From: Rhodobacterales bacterium UBA5972
GTDB taxonomy: Bacteria; Pseudomonadota; Alphaproteobacteria; Rhodobacterales; Rhodobacteraceae
Reading direction: 5' to 3'
Assembly: GCA_002430125.1 (NCBI GenBank)
Contig: DJBQ01000032.1
Location: 1-9,813 of the forward strand
Length of the DNA stretch: 9,813 bases
Below, one piece after another: positions 6,288-9,813 of the stretch. The translations under genes and the position numbers were made by a program. Each line of letters opens with the position of its first letter. Positions within the stretch are counted from its first letter, which is position 1. The notes under the pieces were generated by a model. It was not told where the DNA came from, ran no database searches, and saw only the letters and a program-made list of their open reading frames with translations.

Positions 6288-6979
6288 GGATCATCCCCTT
6301 TTGTCATTAAAATCATTGAAAAATATGGGGCATTTTCAGGTGCATCTGCCAAAGGCATCGACCTCTCGTTCCCCAGCGTGGCGCGTTCGATATAGACCGC
6401 GCGCGCGCTCAGTCCAAGCGAGGCCAATACCTGCCTGATCTTTGGCAAATGCCGCCCCACCTTCATAATCGCCACTGCATCAGCCGCCTCGACCTGCGCG
6501 CGCATCGCCGCTGCATCCAGCGGGCCCGGTATCACCGTCAGCACGTCATTTCGCGCCGCCAAGGGTCGCCCCAGTGCCGCCGCACAGGCCGTGATCGAGG
6601 TAACACCCGGCACCACTTCGCAGTCAAACCGCCCACTCAACCGCGCATGCAGATACATGAACGAGCCGTAAAACATCGGGTCGCCCTCGCACAGAACCAC
6701 AACATCCTGCCCGGCCTCCAAAGCCTCGGCAATCCGGGCCGCACCCGCGTCATAAGCCGCCTGCGCCGGGGCGCGGTCTACTGTCATCGGCACATCAATT
6801 ACGATTTCCACGGCGCCCGGTTTCAGGCTGCCCGCCGCAATCGCCCGTGCAAAACTTTCCGCCCCGGCAAGCGCCGGATAGGCCACCACATCCGCCGCCG
6901 AGATTAACCGATGCGCCTTGAGCGTCATCAGTTCCGGATCGCCCGGCCCAAGCCCGATGCCATAAAACTTGCCGTTCAT
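6278..6979 (-). CDS. cobI: Precorrin-2 C20-methyltransferase CobI
   Basis: A 233-residue tetrapyrrole methylase that adds a SAM-derived methyl at C20 of precorrin-2 to give precorrin-3A, the entry step of the aerobic corrin branch. It shows the SAM-binding GIGLGPGDPELMTLKA (7-22), the family signature LCEGDPMFYGSFMYLH (96-111), VVPGVTSITACAAALGRPLA (122-141) and the C-terminal YIERATLGNER (196-206). The length is typical. The ATG at 6979 was chosen because it gives the family N-terminus MNGKFYGIGLGPGDP and overlaps the cobL stop as ATGA, indicating translational coupling; only a weak GGTGA precedes it. A longer in-frame start at 7024 would run into cobL and adds residues unlike the family. 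The 3' end overlaps the TTG start of cbiG-cobJ by 10 nt. Confidence 0.95.
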   Translation of the reverse strand: MNGKFYGIGLGPGDPELMTLKAHRLISAADVVAYPALAGAESFARAIAAGSLKPGAVEIVIDVPMTVDRAPAQAAYDAGAARIAEALEAGQDVVVLCEGDPMFYGSFMYLHARLSGRFDCEVVPGVTSITACAAALGRPLAARNDVLTVIPGPLDAAAMRAQVEAADAVAIMKVGRHLPKIRQVLASLGLSARAVYIERATLGNERSMPLADAPENAPYFSMILMTKGDDPWL

Positions 6980-8178
6980 CGTTTCACCAAGGCCCATTGC
7001 GTCACCGGCATCAAAGGCCGCCAACCATGCAAGCGCCCGATTGGAACCACGCGACTGACCGCGATCTTGACCAGATCACCGCCATATTCCGCGTGCAGCG
7101 CCAGCAAAACCGCTTCGCTTTCCAATGTGACTGCATTGACCACCAGCCGCCCCAATGGGCGCAATGCGTCCCAACACGCCGCAAAAACCTCGCGCGACAA
7201 GCCACCGCCAATGAAAATCGCATCCGGCGCGTCCAGCCCCGCCAAAGCATCCGGTGCTTCGCCGTCAATGATCTGCAATCCCGGCGCACCCAGTGCCAGC
7301 GCATTGGCCGCCGCAAAAACTCGCCGCTCGGCTTTGGGTTCAATCCCAACTGCCCGCGCATAACGCGCGCCGCGCATCCACTCCACCGCGACCGAGCCGC
7401 AGCCACAGCCCACATCCCACAACAAGGCACCCCGCATCGGCATCAGTTTCGCCAGCGTCGCCGCCCGTACTTCCTGCTTGGTCATCGTACCGTCATGCTG
7501 AAACAGATCATCCGCCAACCCCGGCACGCGCGGCATCAGGGCTGCGTCTGGTGCCGCGATACATTCCACCGCCAGCGTGTTGAAGGCTGGCACAATATGC
7601 GCCCAGCTTTGCGCCAATCCGTCAAACCGCGCCTCATCCGGCCCACCCATCGCCGCCAGCACGGTCATCCGGCTGTTGCCATAACCGCGCTTGGTCAAAA
7701 AGCCTGCGATTTGCGCCGGCGTTTGTGCACCCGTCGTCAGGATCAGCAACCGCTGCATCGGCTGAATAAACGCGATCATCTGCTCGACCGGGCGGCCATG
7801 CACCGTCAGCGTTTCAAGATCGGCCATGCTCCAGCCCATCCGCGCTGCGGCCAATTGAAACGCACCAACCTGCGGATGATAGGTGATCTCAGCCGGATCA
7901 ATCGCCCGCCCGATCCGTGCGCCCACCGAAAACCACAAAGGATCCCCGGTTGCCAGCACCACAACCCGCTTGCCTTTGAACCCCAACAGCGTTGAAATCA
8001 ACGCATCAAACGGCGAAGGCCAAGCCACCCGCTGGGCTGCCACAGCCGCCGCCAAAACATGATGCCGATCCCCCCCGACAATCACCTCGGCGGCCTCAAC
8101 CACAGCCCGCGTCGCAGGCGTCAGCCCGTCTAAACCATCTTCACCGATACCGATGATATGCAGCCAAGGCGCGCTCAT
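6976..8178 (-). CDS. cobL: Precorrin-6Y C5,15-methyltransferase (decarboxylating) CobL
   Basis: A 400-residue bifunctional enzyme that methylates precorrin-6B at C5 and C15 and decarboxylates the C12 acetate, giving precorrin-8. Residues about 1-205 are the CbiE-type methylase: LHIIGIGEDGLDGLTPATR (6-24), VVVLATGDPLWFSVG (72-86), HPQVGAFQLAAARMGW (101-116). Residues about 210-400 are the CbiT-type Rossmann methylase: MTKQEVRAATLAKL (232-245), LLWDVGCGCGSVAVEWMRG (252-270), GIEPKAER (278-285) and IFIGGG (321-326). Start choice is uncertain. The ATG at 8178 gives the usual MSAPWLHIIGIG N-terminus and overlaps by ATGA the stop of a tiny upstream ORF, while an ATG two codons upstream (8184) is in frame. 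Neither has a clear Shine-Dalgarno. It follows cobH across a repeat and is coupled by ATGA to cobI. Confidence 0.95.
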   Translation of the reverse strand: MSAPWLHIIGIGEDGLDGLTPATRAVVEAAEVIVGGDRHHVLAAAVAAQRVAWPSPFDALISTLLGFKGKRVVVLATGDPLWFSVGARIGRAIDPAEITYHPQVGAFQLAAARMGWSMADLETLTVHGRPVEQMIAFIQPMQRLLILTTGAQTPAQIAGFLTKRGYGNSRMTVLAAMGGPDEARFDGLAQSWAHIVPAFNTLAVECIAAPDAALMPRVPGLADDLFQHDGTMTKQEVRAATLAKLMPMRGALLWDVGCGCGSVAVEWMRGARYARAVGIEPKAERRVFAAANALALGAPGLQIIDGEAPDALAGLDAPDAIFIGGGLSREVFAACWDALRPLGRLVVNAVTLESEAVLLALHAEYGGDLVKIAVSRVVPIGRLHGWRPLMPVTQWALVKR

Positions 8179-8192
8179 CCCCATACCATCAT
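8175..8192 (-). other. Possible 5-codon leader ORF upstream of cobL
   Basis: The ATG at the end of the repeat core (8190-8192) opens a frame MMVWG that ends in TGA at 8175-8177. That stop overlaps the MSAPW start of cobL as ATGA. The peptide has no similarity to the leader before cobM apart from its first residue, so any role would lie in coupling of translation, not in the peptide. It could be chance. Confidence 0.28.
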
Positions 8193-8208
8193 AGTTTCAA
8201 AAATACTC
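8188..8208 (-). repeat. Second copy of the 21-bp repeat core (cobH/cobL junction)
   Basis: The minus strand here carries the same 21 bp as 4386-4406, GAGTATTTTTGAAACTATGA plus one further T, without mismatch. The hairpins found at the other copy are absent. The first two bases of the core belong to the TGA stop of the cobH fusion gene (8207-8209), and its ATG opens the tiny ORF that ends at the cobL start. The core therefore fills almost the whole 28-nt space between the two genes. Such an exact match between two intercistronic sites of one operon points to a mobile or recurrent element. Confidence 0.75.
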
Positions 8209-9706
8209 ATTCCCGCTCCTCCGGCAGCCCGGCCGCCAAGGCGTTCACTGCAGCCGAGGCCATGGCCGATCCACCGCGTCGCCCGCGCAATGCCACAAAT
8301 TCACAGCCCCGCGCATTTGCCGCCAGCGCCGCCTTGCTTTCGGCAGCCCCGACAAACCCCACCGGAAATCCCAGAATAACCGCCGGTTTCGGCCAGCCCT
8401 GATCAAGCAATTCCAGCAGATGAAACAGTGCCGTCGGCGCATTGCCAATCGCCACCACCGCGCCTTCGATCCGGTCGCGCCACAACTCCACCGCCGCCGC
8501 TGACCGCGTATTGCCAATCGCCGCCGCCCGCGCCGGCACGCGCGGATCGTTCAGCGTCACCAGCACGTCGTTTCCCGCAGGCAGATAGCGCCGGATAACC
8601 CCAGCCGCCGCCATTTCGCAATCGCATATTACCGGCGCACCGGCCAGCAATGCCGCGCGGCCAGCCGTAATAGCACCCGGCGAAAACGCCAGCCGGTCCG
8701 CCACTTCAACCATACCGCAGGCATGGATCAACCGCACCGCCATTGACGCCATGCCAACGTCAAACCGTTCCAGCCGCGCCTCGCTGCGCACTGTCGCGAA
8801 CGACTGCCGGTAAATCGCTTTCGGGTCATGTTCATAACGTATTTTGTGGCCGATACGCGCCGCCGGAGGCGAAAGATCAAGCATGCCTGCCCCCAACATT
8901 ACCGCCTCCTCGCGGCAAACCTCTGGTGGCATTTTCGCAGGTGCCGCCATCAAGGCCGCCAGTTCCCCCGCCCTATCCAGCCGCGCGATCGTCTCGGCAA
9001 ACGCCCGCACTTGTCCTGCGTCTTTCACCGCCTCGTCCGGATGCGGAGGAACCAGCGACGGATAAATCTCGGCCAATACATGCCCACCCAGATCATGGGC
9101 TTCAAACGGCCAGACCCGCACATCCAGATCACGGCGCAATCCTTCAAGTAACGCAATCCCGGTCAAAGCCTGCCCCCCGACCGAGCCGGCCCCATTCAGC
9201 TTCCAAACCTCCTGCGCCCCACGCGCAATCGTTTCAGCATGGCGCTTTTGGGCAGGCCATTTCACGCCGTAACCCTGCGGGCGCAAGCGCGGCAGCCCAA
9301 CAATATCCCGCTTCATCCCATTGCCCCAAAACGGCCCGTCACCGCCCATTTTGGCGTTCAACGCAGCCGCCGCATCAAACCGGTTATTGCCATTGCCATC
9401 GCCCTCGGAAACCACATCCGCAATCAATGCCCATAACCCGCGCCAATCATCCTGCCCGGTCAGTGCTCTGGCCGTGCCGGAAGGATAGCCGAAGGCAAAA
9501 TCAAACCCAGCCAGCACCCGCCCCTGTGCGGTCGCCAGAATGTCGCGTATCCGCACCATCGCCGCCAGCCGTGTCGCCGGGTTTTCAAGAGTCACCCGCC
9601 CGCTCTGTGGCAACCACGCCAGCCATATGGAATCAGCCCCCGTCTTGCGGGTTCCGGCGGCAGACCAATCCACCATCAGATAACCGTCAAACAACGCCTT
9701 GGTCAT
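8207..9706 (-). CDS. cobH: Fusion of an unknown (RNase H-fold-like?) domain with precorrin-8X methylmutase CobH
   Basis: A 499-residue protein; ordinary CobH is about 210. Residues about 286-499 are a full CobH, which moves the C11 methyl to C12 in precorrin-8 to give hydrogenobyrinate: YEHDPKAIYRQSFATVR (291-307), catalytic His328 in RLIHACGM, CDCEMAAAGV (361-370), NDPRVPARAAAIGNTRSAAA (386-405), AIGNAPTALFHLLELL (419-434) and GFPVGFVGAAESKAAL (446-461). Residues 1-285 are unassigned: YLMVDWSAAG (9-18), AGFDFAFGYP (66-75), LNGAGSVGGQALTG (170-183), VWPFEAHD (198-205), EIYPSL (213-218). Asp13, Asp69 and Glu213 could be acids of an RNase H-like fold (DUF429-like), which is my inference. The ATG at 9706 overlaps the upstream stop as ATGA and has no good Shine-Dalgarno. 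An internal ATG at 8899 with AGGAGG could give CobH alone. Confidence 0.9.
   Translation of the reverse strand: MTKALFDGYLMVDWSAAGTRKTGADSIWLAWLPQSGRVTLENPATRLAAMVRIRDILATAQGRVLAGFDFAFGYPSGTARALTGQDDWRGLWALIADVVSEGDGNGNNRFDAAAALNAKMGGDGPFWGNGMKRDIVGLPRLRPQGYGVKWPAQKRHAETIARGAQEVWKLNGAGSVGGQALTGIALLEGLRRDLDVRVWPFEAHDLGGHVLAEIYPSLVPPHPDEAVKDAGQVRAFAETIARLDRAGELAALMAAPAKMPPEVCREEAVMLGAGMLDLSPPAARIGHKIRYEHDPKAIYRQSFATVRSEARLERFDVGMASMAVRLIHACGMVEVADRLAFSPGAITAGRAALLAGAPVICDCEMAAAGVIRRYLPAGNDVLVTLNDPRVPARAAAIGNTRSAAAVELWRDRIEGAVVAIGNAPTALFHLLELLDQGWPKPAVILGFPVGFVGAAESKAALAANARGCEFVALRGRRGGSAMASAAVNALAAGLPEERE
8897..8910 (-). promoter_or_regulatory. Internal Shine-Dalgarno and ATG at the CobH joint
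   Basis: Inside the fusion gene the minus strand reads AGGAGG (8905-8910), five bases CGGTA, then ATG (8897-8899, Met270), in frame. Initiation here would give a 230-residue CobH with a short N-terminal extension, close to the normal length of the free enzyme. The site is a far better ribosome binding site than that of the annotated start at 9706. It may be a relic of a separate cobH gene or a working second start. The same bases also encode Glu-Glu-Ala-Val, so chance is possible. Confidence 0.5.
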
Positions 9707-9813
9707 TTCTTGCGCGCGCTTTCCGGCCCAAGCGGATGTTTTGCATGTGGATAAGGCTGGTGCGAGTGATCATGATCGTGGTGATGATGGTCATGGCTAT
9801 GCGCGTGGTCGTG
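9703..9813 (-). CDS. Partial gene: histidine-rich C-terminus of an upstream cobalamin/cobalt protein
   Basis: Only the last 36 codons and the stop are in the window; the gene enters from the right edge. The visible residues run HDHAHSHDHHHHDHDHSH and then QPYPHAKHPLGPESARKK, with 13 histidines and 4 aspartates in the first 26. Such tails bind divalent metal ions. In front of corrin genes a role with cobalt is likely, for example a CobW-type GTPase or a cobalt transport component such as CbtA or CbtB, but no catalytic domain is visible to decide. The stop overlaps the ATG of the cobH fusion gene as ATGA, so the two are translationally coupled and in one operon. Confidence 0.75.
   Translation of the reverse strand, partial: HDHAHSHDHHHHDHDHSHQPYPHAKHPLGPESARKK

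Noticed and set aside
6276..6294. ATG at 6294 as start of cbiG-cobJ
   Set aside because: It is out of frame with the protein. The TTG at 6287 is in frame and has AAGGGG 7 nt upstream.
6980..7024. Earlier start of cobI at 7024
   Set aside because: It lies inside cobL, and the added residues do not resemble the family. The ATGA overlap at 6979 explains the start.
6997..7995. Long plus-strand open frame (332 codons) opposite cobL
   Set aside because: Same cause: low-complexity Arg/His/Gln-rich shadow of the cobL coding strand, no domain signature and no ribosome binding site.
9740..9813. Tandem DNA repeat or CRISPR-like array at the right edge
   Set aside because: The repetition comes from alternating His and Asp codons in a coding frame that ends with a coupled stop.

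Overview
The window looks like chromosomal DNA of an alphaproteobacterium, most likely the Rhodobacterales/Roseobacter group. The grounds are moderately high GC with strong GC3 codon bias, the cobalamin gene order and fusions, the dgcN-dgcA pair (reported as frequent in marine Rhodobacterales), and short interspersed repeats containing a GAGTATTTTTGAAAC core of a type I associate with roseobacters. All genes are on the minus strand, so transcription runs from position 9813 towards 1. The longest gap is 182 nt. I see no rRNA, tRNA, CRISPR array, transposase or riboswitch.

Right part (9813 to about 3579): a cobalamin corrin-ring operon, in transcription order. It begins with the His-rich C-terminus of an upstream gene (only 36 codons visible), then an unknown domain fused to cobH (precorrin-8X methylmutase), cobL (C5,15-methyltransferase/decarboxylase), cobI (C20-methyltransferase), a cbiG-cobJ fusion (CbiG/CobE-type plus C17-methyltransferase) and cobM (C11-methyltransferase). 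These give most of the SAM-dependent methylations from precorrin-2 towards hydrogenobyrinate. cobG/cobZ, cobF, cobK and cobB are not in the window. Most junctions are overlaps (ATGA at tail/cobH and cobL/cobI, 10 nt at cobI/cbiG-cobJ). The two that are not, cobH/cobL and cobJ/cobM, both carry a copy of the same 21-bp repeat core.

Middle (3161 to 3505): a 114-codon gene of unknown function behind its own ribosome binding site, followed by the 182-nt gap.

Left part (2978 to 50): a three-gene D-amino-acid operon, dgcN (D-glutamate N-acetyltransferase, DUF1611), dgcA (N-acetyl-D-glutamate racemase, enolase superfamily) and a D-amino-acid transaminase of PLP fold type IV. I infer that the transaminase collects amino groups from D-amino acids such as D-alanine onto 2-oxoglutarate as D-glutamate. 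DgcN and DgcA would then convert that to N-acetyl-L-glutamate, which joins L-glutamate or arginine metabolism.

Most worth a second look: the unknown-domain/CobH fusion with a consensus Shine-Dalgarno at the fusion joint, the repeat that bridges stop and start codons at two operon junctions and creates tiny upstream ORFs ending in ATGA overlaps, and the transaminase attached to the D-glutamate pathway.
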